Shown here: piece after piece, positions 43,061-52,870 of the stretch
Numbering within the stretch: the first letter of the stretch is position 1
Layout of the letters: each line of letters starts with the position of its first letter
Assembly: GCA_030531185.1 (NCBI GenBank)
Contig: JAUNOG010000011.1
Span: 1-54,568, forward strand
Length of the DNA stretch: 54,568 bases
Reading direction: 5' to 3'
Origin: Ruminococcus sp.
Lineage (GTDB): Bacteria > Bacillota > Clostridia > Oscillospirales > Ruminococcaceae
Program-made: the position numbers and the translations under genes
Notes under the pieces: generated by a model
Databases searched by the model: none
Told to the model about the DNA's origin: nothing
The model's input: only the letters and a program-made list of their open reading frames with translations

Positions 43061-43365
43061 ATTTTCACCCTCTTAAAATATCCTGAAAAAAACAGCAGCG
43101 GAGCGGCGTGAAAAATCCTTGCCAGCTCCGTTGCTGTTAAAATAATTTTAGCACATTCCGTTGTATCTTTTCTATATTTTCGCTTGAATTTTTTATGAAC
43201 AAAATTGTCTGATTTGTAGGGTATTTTGTCTGATTTTTTATGTATTATTCGGACGAAAAACGTGGTATTCTTGTATTATAAGAATACAGTAACGGCAAAG
43301 GCGCTGAAGATCCGTAAGGGGGATTTTCTGCGCTTTTATTTTATATTATGAAAGGACGATAAATT
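43061..43365. promoter_or_regulatory. Divergent control region between kinase and urease operon
   Basis: No gene is present. On the urease side is a 23-bp palindrome GTATTCTT-N7-AAGAATAC (43265-43287) whose centre holds the -10-like TATTAT, then a hairpin with T run (43298-43343), then AAAGGACG before the first start codon. No consensus -35 box fits, so the promoter may need an activator. Confidence 0.55.
43298..43343 (+). terminator. Leader terminator/attenuator before the urease operon
   Basis: GCGC-GAA-ATCC (about 43300-43313) pairs with GGAT-TTTC-GCGC (about 43320-43334), followed by TTTTATTTTAT. It lies after the presumed start of transcription and before the first gene, so it could act as an attenuator. 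Confidence 0.6.
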
Positions 43366-43770
43366 ATGGCTTGCTTTTTAGTGCCAGTTGTTGAGGCTGT
43401 TGTAACGACTGTTATTTCAAAGGCGGTGAGCTTTCACGAAGCCAAGACCGCAGAGAACGGTAAGGTCAAGGTCTCAGACGAAAGTAAGATACCGCTCTCA
43501 AAAAAGATAGGCAGACTGTCGGGCTTTTTGTGGGGAGGCTCGGGACTTCTGGCTTTTGAGCACCTCTGGCACGGCGAAATATCCCCTGTGTTCCCATTTT
43601 TGACTGCGGCGAACGACCCTCAGCAAATGGCGGAGGTCTTTCACGAAATGGCGACTGCGGGCACGTCTATGGCTGTGCTGGTGACGGCGTTCTGGGCGGT
43701 AATAACCTTTGCGGCGGATAAAATTATGAAACGTCCGACAGCCGTTCGGGCGAAGGAGGGATCGTTATGA
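43366..43770 (+). CDS. Small membrane protein at the head of the urease operon (unknown)
   Basis: 134 residues, family not recognised. Hydrophobic segments lie at about 2-20, 48-68 and 98-120; a basic polar stretch sits between the first two. A conserved-looking FEHLWHGEISP motif with two His and an acidic residue follows the second helix. Starts after AAAGGACG. Its stop overlaps the next gene's start as ATGA, so the two products probably act together. Their place before ureAB suggests a role in urea, ammonia or nickel movement, which is inference from position. Confidence 0.7.
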   Translation: MACFLVPVVEAVVTTVISKAVSFHEAKTAENGKVKVSDESKIPLSKKIGRLSGFLWGGSGLLAFEHLWHGEISPVFPFLTAANDPQQMAEVFHEMATAGTSMAVLVTAFWAVITFAADKIMKRPTAVRAKEGSL

Positions 43771-44078
43771 CGCTGCTCATAACTTTCATTGCCGCAATTA
43801 TTGTGACTGTGATATGGTACTTAAGCGCAAACGCAAGAGAGCTTAATGTCGGTCTGCTTTGCTATATGTACTGGGGAGCGTCGCTGATGTGGCTCGTTGA
43901 CGCCATTTTTGAGTACTCGGAAATGGGCGCAGAGTTTTTTGCTCCTTCGGGCGCCGATATGATTAACGATACATATCTCGGTATCAGCGTAACGGTCCTC
44001 GGTCTCATCGTATGGACTGCGGTTCTGCTGATAAAGGATCCTAAGGGTACCGTAAAGAATGTTTTGTCAAAGAAATAA
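43767..44078 (+). CDS. Small three-helix membrane protein in the urease operon (unknown)
   Basis: 103 residues with three predicted membrane helices (about 2-20, 27-46 with [17 protein letters not shown], and 70-90). Acidic and aromatic residues lie within or next to the second helix ([11 protein letters not shown]). It is not UreI, which has six helices and about 195 residues. The start overlaps the preceding gene by four bases and ureAB follows 68 bases later with its own good ribosome site. Together with the preceding protein it would give about five to six helices. Confidence 0.7.
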   Translation: MTLLITFIAAIIVTVIWYLSANARELNVGLLCYMYWGASLMWLVDAIFEYSEMGAEFFAPSGADMINDTYLGISVTVLGLIVWTAVLLIKDPKGTVKNVLSKK

Positions 44079-44146
44079 CAGTATATTTTACGGCAGTGTC
44101 GTCCGATTTATTCAGGCGGCATTGCTTTTACAAGGAGGTAATTGCA

Positions 44147-44827
44147 ATGCGCTTAGTTCCCAGAGAACAGGATAAGCTAATGCTGCATTATGCGGGAATG
44201 CTTGCCAAAGAGCGTAAGGAACGCGGATTAAAGCTTAATTATACCGAAGCCGTCGCTTACATAAGTATGATGGTTATGGAAAAGGCGAGAGAGGGCATGA
44301 CAGCCGCCGAGCTTATGAATTACGGTACAAAGCTGTTGACTGCCGACGATGTAATGGACGGCGTTCCCGAAATGATACACGAAATCCAGATAGAGTCCAC
44401 TATGCCGGACGGCACAAAGCTTGTTACCGTGCATAACCCCATAATCGGAAACGGCAGGCTTACTCCCGGAGAATTTCTCATAGATGACGGCGAGGTAGTA
44501 CTTAACGAGGGTACGCAGTCCGTTGAGATAACCGTTTCCAATACGGGGGACAGACCTATTCAGGCAGGCTCTCATTTTCATTTCTTTGAGCTGAACAAGG
44601 CTCTGGATTTCGACAGGAAAGCGGCTTACGGAATGAGACTGGATATTCCCTCCGGTACGGCGGTAAGATTTGAGCCGGGAGAAAAAAAGACGGTGCGGCT
44701 TATTCCCATAGGCGGAGAACGCGTGGGTCACGGGCTTAACGGTCTGGTAAACGGAAAAATGGACGATGAAAATGTTAAAGCGGCGGCGTTTGCCAAAGCG
44801 AAAGAACTGGGCTTCAAGGGGGCGTGA
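44147..44827 (+). CDS. ureAB: Urease gamma-beta fusion subunit
   Basis: About 226 residues. The first 100 are UreA (gamma: [43 protein letters not shown]), followed directly by UreB (beta: [47 protein letters not shown]). Most firmicutes keep the two genes apart; fused forms occur in Helicobacter and some other lineages. ATG 44147 follows AAGGAGG by 8 bases. The ureC start lies three bases after its stop. Confidence 0.95.
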   Translation: MRLVPREQDKLMLHYAGMLAKERKERGLKLNYTEAVAYISMMVMEKAREGMTAAELMNYGTKLLTADDVMDGVPEMIHEIQIESTMPDGTKLVTVHNPIIGNGRLTPGEFLIDDGEVVLNEGTQSVEITVSNTGDRPIQAGSHFHFFELNKALDFDRKAAYGMRLDIPSGTAVRFEPGEKKTVRLIPIGGERVGHGLNGLVNGKMDDENVKAAAFAKAKELGFKGA

Positions 44828-44830
44828 GTG

Positions 44831-46543
44831 ATGATAAGTATATCCAAAAAGGCTTACTGCGATATGTACGGACCTACAGTGGGCGACCGCGTCCGTCTGG
44901 GAGATACCTCGCTTATTGCCGAGGTCGAGAAGGACTTGACGGTACACGGCGACGAGGCTAAATTCGGCGGTGGAAAATCCCTCAGAGACGGTATGGGACA
45001 ATCCTGCCGCGCGACGGACGACGAGTGCCTTGACACCGTTATCACCAACGCTCTTATTATTGACAGTACGGGAATTATCAAAGCGGACGTCGGTATCAAG
45101 GACGGCAGGATAGCAGGTATAGGCAAGGCGGGAAATCCCGACATAATGAACGGCGTAGATCCGAATATGATAATCGGTGCGTCGACCGAGGCAATTGCAG
45201 GCGAGGGACTTATCCTTACCGCAGGCGGTATCGATACTCACATTCATTTTATTTCCCCTACTCAGGTACGCACCGCGCTTTACAGCGGAATAACCACTAT
45301 GATAGGCGGCGGAACGGGTCCTGCCGACGGAACGAACGCAACTACCTGTACGCCTGGAGCTTTTAACGTACACAGAATGCTGGAGGCGGCAGAGGATCTG
45401 CCTATGAATTTGGGCTTTCTGAGCAAGGGAAACTGCAGCGATATCCACGCAAGCGAGGAACAGATAAAGGCGGGCTGTATGGGTCTTAAAATTCACGAGG
45501 ACTGGGGAGCTACTCCAGACGTTATCGACTGCGCTTTGACCGTTTCCGACAAATACGATGTGCAGACGGCAATTCACACAGATACCCTTAACGAGGGCGG
45601 CTTTGTGGAGGATACGGTTGCCGCATTCAAGGGAAGGACTATCCATACATATCACACCGAGGGCGCAGGCGGAGGTCACGCTCCCGATATCATCAGGGCG
45701 GCGGCATTCCCGAACGTACTGCCGTCGTCGACAAATCCGACTATGCCTTTTACGCGGAACACTCTTGACGAGCATCTCGATATGCTTATGGTGTGTCATC
45801 ATCTGGATAAGAACGTCCCCGAGGATATCGCTTTTGCGGACTCGAGAATACGTCCCGAGACCATTGCGGCGGAGGACGTACTGCACGATATGGGAATTTT
45901 CTCTATGATGAGCAGCGACTCGCAGGCAATGGGCAGGGTCGGCGAGGTCATTACGCGCACCTGGCAGACTGCCGATAAAATGAAAAAACAGCGCGGAGCG
46001 TTACCCGAGGACTGCGAACGCAACGACAATTTCAGAATTAAGCGTTTTATTTCAAAGTACACCGTAAATCCTGCGATAACTCACGGAATATCGGAATATG
46101 TCGGTTCTGTGGAGGTCGGAAAGATCGCGGACCTTGTGCTGTGGAACCCTGCGTTCTTCGGCGCAAAGCCCGAAATGATAATAAAGAGCGGCTTTATTTT
46201 CGCCTCAAAAATGGGCGACTCCAACGCTTCTATCCCTACTCCTCAGCCCGTGGTGTATACCGATATGTTCGGCGCGCACGGACTTGCGCTTTCCTCAAGC
46301 TGTGTCACCTTCGTATCAAAGTATGCATACGACGACGGAATTAAGGAAAAGCTGGGTCTGAAAAGACAGGTGCTCCCTGTGAAAAATTGCAGGAGCATTT
46401 CCAAAGCGGATATGCGCTTTAATAACGTCTGCGGAGACATAAAAGTAGATCCCGAAACATATACCGTTACTGTGGACGGAGAAGTGATCACCTGCGAGCC
46501 GTTCGACGAGCTTGCATTGGCGCAGAGATATTTTATGTTCTGA
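44831..46543 (+). CDS. ureC: Urease alpha subunit (catalytic)
   Basis: About 570 residues, full length. It hydrolyses urea to ammonia and carbamate at a two-nickel site. Nickel ligands and active-site residues are in GGIDTHIHF (two His), GLKIHEDWG (carbamylated Lys and His), [12 protein letters not shown] and SSDSQAMGR (Asp ligand); the flap has MVCHHLD. A GTG at 44828 is possible, but ATG 44831 behind AAGGGGG is preferred. Confidence 0.97.
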   Translation: MISISKKAYCDMYGPTVGDRVRLGDTSLIAEVEKDLTVHGDEAKFGGGKSLRDGMGQSCRATDDECLDTVITNALIIDSTGIIKADVGIKDGRIAGIGKAGNPDIMNGVDPNMIIGASTEAIAGEGLILTAGGIDTHIHFISPTQVRTALYSGITTMIGGGTGPADGTNATTCTPGAFNVHRMLEAAEDLPMNLGFLSKGNCSDIHASEEQIKAGCMGLKIHEDWGATPDVIDCALTVSDKYDVQTAIHTDTLNEGGFVEDTVAAFKGRTIHTYHTEGAGGGHAPDIIRAAAFPNVLPSSTNPTMPFTRNTLDEHLDMLMVCHHLDKNVPEDIAFADSRIRPETIAAEDVLHDMGIFSMMSSDSQAMGRVGEVITRTWQTADKMKKQRGALPEDCERNDNFRIKRFISKYTVNPAITHGISEYVGSVEVGKIADLVLWNPAFFGAKPEMIIKSGFIFASKMGDSNASIPTPQPVVYTDMFGAHGLALSSSCVTFVSKYAYDDGIKEKLGLKRQVLPVKNCRSISKADMRFNNVCGDIKVDPETYTVTVDGEVITCEPFDELALAQRYFMF

Positions 46544-46562
46544 TTTTGAGAGGATTGATAAA

Positions 46563-47030
46563 ATGATAGCTGAAAAAATACTCGGCAGCATATATGAAAC
46601 AGATGTAAGCGTACCGATAGATCACGTTCTGCTTGACTGGTTCGAGGCGGACAGCAAGCGTCTCAGAAAAACTACGGAGGGCGGAAGAGAAATAGGCATA
46701 GCGGTGGGCGAAAAGCTCAGCGACGGAGATATTCTGTATATGGACGGCGAAATATGCGTAGCGGTAAAGCTCACCGAATGTGAGCTTACCAAAATAACTG
46801 TTTCCTCAATGGAGGAAATGGGCAGGCTTTGCTTTGAAATAGGCAACCGTCATCTTTCGCTGAAGATCACCGAGAGTGAGGTTCTTATTCCATATGACGC
46901 TCCTACCGAGCAGCATTTGAAAAATCTGGGCTTTGACTGCGAAAAAATAATCGGTACTTTTGATGATTTTATTGTTTGCAAGGCGCACGGTCATTCCCAC
47001 TCCCACGGACATCATCACCATGATGAGTAA
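46563..47030 (+). CDS. ureE: Urease accessory protein UreE (nickel chaperone)
   Basis: About 155 residues. The N-terminal domain and the metal-binding domain of UreE are followed by a His-rich tail (HGHSHSHGHHHH) that binds nickel for delivery to UreG and urease. ATG 46563 follows GAGAGGATTGAT. The gene overlaps the ureF start by about 8-11 bases. Confidence 0.94.
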   Translation: MIAEKILGSIYETDVSVPIDHVLLDWFEADSKRLRKTTEGGREIGIAVGEKLSDGDILYMDGEICVAVKLTECELTKITVSSMEEMGRLCFEIGNRHLSLKITESEVLIPYDAPTEQHLKNLGFDCEKIIGTFDDFIVCKAHGHSHSHGHHHHDE

Positions 47031-47694
47031 TATCAGTCTGCTGAAGATCCTGCAAATCTGCGACAGCCTTTTTCCCGTGGGAAGCTTTACGCTTTCAAAC
47101 GGACTTGAGACTTATGTGCAGAAAAACATAATAACAAGCCCTCAGCACTTGCAGGAATATCTTAATTCCTATCTGTGTATTATGCCTTACAACGAGCTGG
47201 GCGCGGCTGCGCTTTCATATTCCGGCTATGATATACAGCGTCTTGACGAGGTCTACAATGCCTGCAAGGCTCCTATGGAGATACGCGAAGGCTCGCACAA
47301 AACAGCAAGCAGGTTTTTCAGAGTGAACGAAAAAACAGCGGAGAAATCTCCTCGTCTGGACGAATACAGACAGCTTGTCGCAAGCGGCAAGTGCCGCGGA
47401 CATCAGCCCATTGCATACGGACTTTTTATGCGGGATACGGGGATAGAACTTGTGCAGGCGTTGACCGTCTACGGATATTCTGTAAGCTCCGCGATCGTGA
47501 CCAACTGCGTAAAGCTCGTACCGCTCAGCCAGCTGGAGGGACAGAGGATATTATCGGAAAGCTTTGAAAAAATATCTTCCGCCGCCAATAAAGCCCTGAG
47601 CGTAACGATCGGCGAAATAGGAATAAGCGGAGCGGGTTTCGATCTGAGGGCAATGGAGCACGAGCATATTTATTCGCGCCAATATATGAGTTAG
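47023..47694 (+). CDS. ureF: Urease accessory protein UreF
   Basis: About 223 residues, all helical. Family marks are [21 protein letters not shown] near the N-terminus (LFPVGSF), [12 protein letters not shown] and [11 protein letters not shown], and the closing [13 protein letters not shown]. It forms the UreD-UreF-UreG activation complex and acts on UreG GTPase. Starts at ATG 47020 or 47023 within the His-rich tail codons of ureE. Confidence 0.94.
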   Translation: MSNISLLKILQICDSLFPVGSFTLSNGLETYVQKNIITSPQHLQEYLNSYLCIMPYNELGAAALSYSGYDIQRLDEVYNACKAPMEIREGSHKTASRFFRVNEKTAEKSPRLDEYRQLVASGKCRGHQPIAYGLFMRDTGIELVQALTVYGYSVSSAIVTNCVKLVPLSQLEGQRILSESFEKISSAANKALSVTIGEIGISGAGFDLRAMEHEHIYSRQYMS

Positions 47695-47704
47695 GAGAAT
47701 GAAG

Positions 47705-48316
47705 ATGAGTTATGTAAAAATCGGCGTGGGAGGTCCCGTAGGTTCGGGCAAAACCGCGCTCATTGAACGGCTTACAAGAGAGATGTCCAAGGAATACAGC
47801 ATATGCGTTGTTACCAATGATATTTACACCAAGGAGGACGCCGAGTTTCTCATAAAGAATTCCGCTCTGCCTGCCGAGCGTATCGTGGGCGTGGAGACGG
47901 GCGGCTGTCCGCATACGGCTATACGCGAGGACTGCTCGATGAACCTTGAAGCCGTCGAAGCTATGGCGGAGAAATTCCCCGACGTACAGATAATTTTCAT
48001 AGAAAGCGGCGGAGACAATCTTTCCGCCACATTTTCGCCCGATCTTGCGGACGCGTCCATTTATGTCATAGACGTAGCGCAGGGAGAGAAGATACCCAGA
48101 AAGGGAGGTCCCGGCGTAACGCGTTCGGACTTGCTGGTGATAAACAAAACAGACCTTGCCCCATTGGTAGGCGCAAGCCTTGAAGTAATGGCAAGCGACT
48201 CCAAGCGTATGAGAGGCGGCAGACCGTTTCTTTTTACCAATCTGATGAGCCGCGACGGAGTTTCGGAGGTTATCGGCTGGATAAAGAGATCTGTCTTGTT
48301 TGAGGATCTGAAATGA
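47705..48316 (+). CDS. ureG: Urease accessory GTPase UreG
   Basis: About 203 residues. A SIMIBI-class GTPase: P-loop [11 protein letters not shown], the metal-binding Cys-Pro-His in [20 protein letters not shown] and NKTD for guanine. It couples GTP hydrolysis to nickel insertion. ATG 47705, 7 bases after TTAGGAG, is preferred to the ATG at 47699. The stop overlaps ureD as ATGA. Confidence 0.96.
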   Translation: MSYVKIGVGGPVGSGKTALIERLTREMSKEYSICVVTNDIYTKEDAEFLIKNSALPAERIVGVETGGCPHTAIREDCSMNLEAVEAMAEKFPDVQIIFIESGGDNLSATFSPDLADASIYVIDVAQGEKIPRKGGPGVTRSDLLVINKTDLAPLVGASLEVMASDSKRMRGGRPFLFTNLMSRDGVSEVIGWIKRSVLFEDLK

Positions 48317-49059
48317 ACGGAACGCTCAAGCTGAAAACTGTTCTTGCGGGTTCAAAGACCGTTGCCGAGGATGTTTATTTTACTCCGCCGTTTAAGCTTT
48401 ATTCGCCTTTTTACGAGAACGGCACGGCGAAATTCATTTCAATGTGCGCGGCGGCAGGAACTCTTGCGGGAGACAGACACGAGATCGCTCTCAATATAGG
48501 AGACGGCTGTAAAGTACATTTTACCGATCAAGGCTTTCAGAAGCTGTTTGACACGCACGGCGGTTCTTCCTCGCAGACTTTAAATATACGCGTCGGAGAA
48601 AACGCGGGACTTAAATATCTTCCCCACCCGATAATGACGTTCGGAGGCTGTGTTCATACGGCTGTGAATACCGTAGACATAAAAAGCAGCTCGGAGCTTG
48701 TTTTTGCGGAAATATACTGCTGCGGACGAACCGCAATGGGCGAGGAATTTGCGCTGAAGAGATTTCACTCGCGTACCGAAATACGCATTGACGGCAAAGC
48801 GGATTTTATCGATAACACGCTTATAGAACCAGAAAACTTTCCCGTAAAAAATCTCGGCTTTTTCGAGGGACGTACGCATACGGGAATTATGTATGTTTAT
48901 TCTCTTTATTCGGATATGTATGATAATGCCTGTAAAATGTGTCCTAAGTCGGACGGAGAAATTCAGGCTGCATTATCAAAAACGGACAGAGGCTTTTCGG
49001 TGAGAGCGTTTTCAAATTCCGCCGAAAATATCCAGATGTTCTTTCAAAGCCTTTTATAA
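48313..49059 (+). CDS. ureD: Urease accessory protein UreD (UreH)
   Basis: 248 residues with the UreD beta-helix features: [29 protein letters not shown], and [11 protein letters not shown]. It is the scaffold that holds urease apoprotein for nickel insertion. Many organisms put ureD first; here it is last in the operon, as in other clostridia. A perfect terminator follows 55 bases later. Confidence 0.92.
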   Translation: MNGTLKLKTVLAGSKTVAEDVYFTPPFKLYSPFYENGTAKFISMCAAAGTLAGDRHEIALNIGDGCKVHFTDQGFQKLFDTHGGSSSQTLNIRVGENAGLKYLPHPIMTFGGCVHTAVNTVDIKSSSELVFAEIYCCGRTAMGEEFALKRFHSRTEIRIDGKADFIDNTLIEPENFPVKNLGFFEGRTHTGIMYVYSLYSDMYDNACKMCPKSDGEIQAALSKTDRGFSVRAFSNSAENIQMFFQSLL

Positions 49060-49113
49060 AAGTACTGTCGAAAGAGTATTGAATTCAAAAGGTCGACATA
49101 CTGCCGATAGGTG

Positions 49114-49146
49114 GACAAAAGGGAGGCGAGAAGCCTCCCTTTTGTC
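49114..49146 (+). terminator. Terminator of the urease operon
   Basis: GACAAAAGGGAGGC (49114-49127) with GCCTCCCTTTTGTC (49133-49146), a perfect 14-bp stem; the right arm carries the T run. Confidence 0.85.
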
Positions 49147-49262
49147 GCTCTCGCAGGAACGAAATCCCTTCTCTTGTGGTTATAATTAATCTGAAAGGAC
49201 TGTCAAGTGATTTTTGGGGAGTATAGAGCGGAATTTGTTTGCTCAAATAAACAAGAGCATTT

Positions 49263-50339
49263 TCATAATTCCTGTTTCTTCATTCCGAGAAAAAACCGTA
49301 AAACAGGTATTCTCTTTACGATTTCATATATTAAAAATGTTACAATAAACGAAATTAATACAATCAATAAAAATTGCCCTGCAACACCAATAGGTAATTT
49401 CAAGACGAAAAAACCTACCACGACCAGAATTGGCATATGGAGAATGTAAACAGGGAAAGACGCTTGGGTTAAATAAATGCTGACCCGGTTATGAAAGTTC
49501 AGCTTTGACTGTCCTATGCCAAGCAACATAATAATTGCCGTCCAGCCGAAAAAAATATAGAGTACAGTTATCCAGACGTTTCGGATATTTTCAAAACAGT
49601 ACAGATAGGTGTACATACTGCCCGATAGGATGCAAAACGCCAGACTTACAAACCGGTATTGCTGTAGTTTTTGCAGAATACTTTCTTCCGAAAGAATATA
49701 GTATCCAAACAAAAACAGTATCATAAATTGTCCTAAGCTTTTCCCGCCTATATTCAAGACATATAGGCAAAACCACTCTGGTACAAATAGCAAAATAATA
49801 AAAAAATATGAAAGACTGCCAACTCTAAATTTCGGTAAACACTTCTTTTGCAAGCGAACAATTAGTAGCGCTGTCAAAGAAATAACAAACAAATAAAGTA
49901 AAAACCAAAGATGTGCAGGAGTAAAACCCCCATGATATCCTGTTAAATCGGTTTTCTTTGTAAAAAACAATTCATACTGCTGCCAGTAAGTGCCTGTATA
50001 CCCATAAAAGAATACTTCTGCAGTATAAGTCATTATAGGAACAAGTACAAACAGTCCAAAGAAAAATGGAATGACTAATTTTTTTATTCGTTCCACAACA
50101 AATTGTTTGTTTGTCCTTTTTAGAAGAGAATACTTACAACTCATGCCTGCAATAGCAAACAAAAGGGTCATATACCACGGATATACAGCAGTTGAAAACA
50201 CATAAAGAGCGGTGTTTGTGTGTGACCATATGTAAAACCCACTGTATTCGCCTTCACTCCAAATCTGTGCCGCATGGAATGGAAAAAGCAATAGAATTGC
50301 CAACCATCTTAAATTATCTATATAATATTTTCTCTCCAT
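49263..50339 (-). CDS. Acyltransferase family 3 membrane protein
   Basis: About 358 residues with ten or so predicted membrane helices. The N-terminal IDNLRWLAILLLFPFHAAQIWS is the acyltransferase-3 signature with the catalytic His (FHAAQ). Such proteins O-acetylate sugars or lipids at the membrane. ATG 50339 follows AAGGAG by 7 bases; the frame extends 41 codons further without signals. Base use is more AT-rich than in the urease operon, and the gene lies at the left edge of a region with decayed DNA, so it may be acquired. Confidence 0.85.
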   Translation of the reverse strand: MERKYYIDNLRWLAILLLFPFHAAQIWSEGEYSGFYIWSHTNTALYVFSTAVYPWYMTLLFAIAGMSCKYSLLKRTNKQFVVERIKKLVIPFFFGLFVLVPIMTYTAEVFFYGYTGTYWQQYELFFTKKTDLTGYHGGFTPAHLWFLLYLFVISLTALLIVRLQKKCLPKFRVGSLSYFFIILLFVPEWFCLYVLNIGGKSLGQFMILFLFGYYILSEESILQKLQQYRFVSLAFCILSGSMYTYLYCFENIRNVWITVLYIFFGWTAIIMLLGIGQSKLNFHNRVSIYLTQASFPVYILHMPILVVVGFFVLKLPIGVAGQFLLIVLISFIVTFLIYEIVKRIPVLRFFLGMKKQEL

Positions 50340-50462
50340 TCGCATACTCCTTGCTGTAATCCTGCATATGCCGATTTGTTCTTTTAAGCAATTCTCAGAT
50401 AAATCTCGATTTATCTTATTATCCATTATATCACACCATACCCGAAAAATCAACACAGCCAA

Positions 50463-50838
50463 ACCGAAACCTGCTAAGAAAAATCAATAAGCAAAACAGC
50501 CAAAGTTGAAAGAGACGTTTTGTTGAAACTGTTCAATGGCATAGCAAAGACAGCGTGAGAAAAGCAGCTTTCAAACGCTTGATGAGTATGCGCTTGCGTT
50601 ATACCATTAACGAAGAAATATGAAACAAACCGAATAGGAAATAAAACAGCCAATGAGTAGTTTAATTATGACTCATTGGTCGTTTTAATAATAGACTGCC
50701 ATTTGGTTATTGACACCTGACCTTGACCTGCTGACAATGGGACTGTGGACGGAAAAGCCAACGATAGCGTGAAGTATAGGAAAATCGCTACACAGGAAGA
50801 TTTCGATAAATTTTAATTGTGCGTTCATTTTATCTGTA
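50463..50838. other. Decayed intergenic stretch
   Basis: Only short open pieces are seen. One at 50727-50816 reads VDGKANDSVKYRKI and ATQEDFDKF before a stop and looks like a coding remnant, family unknown. A hairpin CCAATGAGT/ACTCATTGG with TTTT (50650-50686) is a leftover or functional terminator. No intact gene. Confidence 0.5.
50650..50690 (+). terminator. Hairpin with T run in decayed stretch
   Basis: CCAATGAGT (50650-50658) with ACTCATTGG (50671-50679), followed by TCGTTTTAATA. No intact gene precedes it. Confidence 0.55.
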
Positions 50839-50888
50839 TTGACATCCTAACAGCATTAAGATATAATAAAACCTAATGCTGTTAGGAT
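50839..50888 (+). promoter_or_regulatory. Promoter with 15-bp inverted-repeat operator of tetR-MATE operon
   Basis: TTGACA (50839-50844), 17 bases, TATAAT (50862-50867), a perfect promoter. ATCCTAACAGCATTA (50844-50858) and TAATGCTGTTAGGAT (50874-50888) form a perfect 15-bp inverted repeat that brackets the -10 box. Confidence 0.9.
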
Positions 50889-50901
50889 TGGAGATGTCAA
50901 G

Positions 50902-51489
50902 ATGTTCCATAAGGGACTGAGTAAAGAACTCGTTGTGAAAACAGCGAAGGATTTAATCGAGGAAAACGGATATGCGAATTTTTCCATGCATATGCTGGCG
51001 GATTCGTTTGGGATAAAAACAGCGTCGCTCTATACCCATATAAAGAACATGGACGAACTGCTCACAGAGGTCGGAAAGGAAATCCTCCAAGAGCAGAAGA
51101 ATGCGGAGCTTTCTGCAATCGGCACACAGACCCGTGATAAGGCGATACTTGCGCTTGCGGACGCATACCGAAAATATGCGAAAGAGCATAAAGAACTGTA
51201 CCGTTTTATCATGAATATGCAGACGGCGGCAAACAGCGATCTGAAGGACGCTTCTTCTGTGATTGTCGAACCGTTTATGTTCGTTTTGCGGGGGTATCGG
51301 ATCAGTGAAGAGAGAAAAATGCACTGGCAGAGGATACTGCGTGGAACGATGCACGGCTTTGTCTCGCAGGAGGAGTTCGGGTATTTTTTACACTATCCTG
51401 TAGATATAGAAGAAAGCTATCGGAGCGCCATCCAATGCCTTGTGGACGGACTTCGGCAGGAGGAGGCGGACGGCTGTCATGAAGAATGA
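50902..51489 (+). CDS. TetR-family transcriptional regulator
   Basis: 195 residues. The N-terminal HTH is typical (AKDLIEENGYANFSMHMLADSFGIKTASLYTHIKN); the C-terminal part resembles the TetR_C WHG domain. ATG 50902 follows GGAGATG. The strong inverted repeat over the promoter is almost certainly its binding site, so it should repress itself and the overlapping MATE gene until an inducer binds. Confidence 0.93.
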   Translation: MFHKGLSKELVVKTAKDLIEENGYANFSMHMLADSFGIKTASLYTHIKNMDELLTEVGKEILQEQKNAELSAIGTQTRDKAILALADAYRKYAKEHKELYRFIMNMQTAANSDLKDASSVIVEPFMFVLRGYRISEERKMHWQRILRGTMHGFVSQEEFGYFLHYPVDIEESYRSAIQCLVDGLRQEEADGCHEE

Positions 51490-52831
51490 TAATTCTTATC
51501 TGTTTTCAGAAATGCCCGTGTCAAAAGCGGTGTTAACGCTTGCCGTACCGACGGTTATCAGCCAGCTGATAAATGTCGTATACAATATGGCGGACACATT
51601 TTTTATCGGGCAGATGAACGACCCTGCACAGGTGGCGGCGGCGACGGTAGCAATGCCCGCTTTCATGCTCCTGACCGCATTTGCTAACTTGTTCGGACTC
51701 GGCGGTTCAAGTTTCATATCAAGGTCTCTCGGAAACGGCGACAAATCGAAAGCGCGGCATTGTGCGGCGTTCTGCATATGGGCGGGAATGGGCGCGGCTT
51801 TGCTTTATGGAATTTTGGTCGTGGCGTTTGAACCGATCATATTTCCGATTCTCGGCGCAAGCGATGAAATATGGGATTACTGCCGACAATATGTATTCTG
51901 GACAATCGGGATCGGCGCGCTGCCGACTGTCATGAATGCGGAACTTGCGCATCTGCTGAGAGCCGAAGGATATTCAAGACAGGCTGGATTTGGTGTCGCT
52001 TTCGGCGGTATTTTAAATATTGCGCTTGATCCGGTATTTATATTCCTTTTGGGAATGAAGATACAGGGCGCTGCCATTGCAACGATGCTTTCCAACTTGT
52101 CCGCAATGGCATATTTCTTCCTGTTCTTATACCGCATAAGAAAAAACACCGTTATTACGCCGAACCCCCACGAGTTTTCCTGTAAATACGGCATCCTGCG
52201 GGAGGTGATAACGGTCGGATTGCCCGGCTTTATTATGACAATGATGTCGACGGTATCGAACGCTGTCCTGAACCACATTGTTGCGGGATATTCGAGTACC
52301 GCAATTGCGGGTATGGGAATCGCAAAGAAAATCGATCTGTTGGCATACGCCATTGCGCAGGGAATGACGCAGGGAACTTTGCCTTTGATTGGATATAACT
52401 TCACGTCCGGGAACAAAAAAAGAATGCATCAGGCAATCAGGGCCGCCTTTACTTACAACTTTGGAGTTGCGAGTATCGGCGCGGTTTTATTATTTGTGCT
52501 GGCAGCCCCGATCTCCAAGTGCTTTATTGCGGACGCGGAAACGGTAAACTATGGGAAAACATTTTTGAAAATAATTTGTCTTGCCTGTCCGACCACAGCA
52601 ATCAATTTTATGGTGATAACGGTATTTCAGGCGGTCGGTAAAAAAGTCCAGCCATTGTTTCTGTCGCTGCTTCGGAAAGGCAGCATAGACGTTTGCTTTA
52701 TGCTGCTATTGAATTATGCGGTCGAAATTACGGGTATTGCGTGGGCTACCCCGATTGCCTATTGGGTCGCGTTTTTCATTTCCGCGATACTGTATTTGAT
52801 GTGCATGAAACAAATGAAAGCGGAGACGTAA
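51479..52831 (+). CDS. MATE-family efflux transporter
   Basis: About 450 residues with twelve predicted helices. The N-terminus LFSEMPVSKAVLTLAVPTVISQLINVVYN and MADTFFIGQ is typical of the MepA/DinF-like group. ATG 51479 overlaps the TetR gene by 11 bases, with AGGAGGAGG upstream. It is likely a drug efflux pump under TetR control. It is not a close copy of the MATE protein at 27817. Confidence 0.93.
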   Translation: MKNDNSYLFSEMPVSKAVLTLAVPTVISQLINVVYNMADTFFIGQMNDPAQVAAATVAMPAFMLLTAFANLFGLGGSSFISRSLGNGDKSKARHCAAFCIWAGMGAALLYGILVVAFEPIIFPILGASDEIWDYCRQYVFWTIGIGALPTVMNAELAHLLRAEGYSRQAGFGVAFGGILNIALDPVFIFLLGMKIQGAAIATMLSNLSAMAYFFLFLYRIRKNTVITPNPHEFSCKYGILREVITVGLPGFIMTMMSTVSNAVLNHIVAGYSSTAIAGMGIAKKIDLLAYAIAQGMTQGTLPLIGYNFTSGNKKRMHQAIRAAFTYNFGVASIGAVLLFVLAAPISKCFIADAETVNYGKTFLKIICLACPTTAINFMVITVFQAVGKKVQPLFLSLLRKGSIDVCFMLLLNYAVEITGIAWATPIAYWVAFFISAILYLMCMKQMKAET

Positions 52832-52870
52832 GGGGATACGTTTATGCGGCACACCCCTCAGCCTTTTCCC

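Noticed and set aside
43061-43365. A sigma-54 promoter before the urease operon
   Set aside because: No GG-N10-GC element of the -24/-12 type was found in the intergenic region.
44228-45886. A 552-codon minus-strand open frame antisense to ureAB and ureC
   Set aside because: It mirrors the strongly conserved urease genes, has Arg/His/Tyr-rich content typical of a shadow frame, and has no ribosome site or homology signs.
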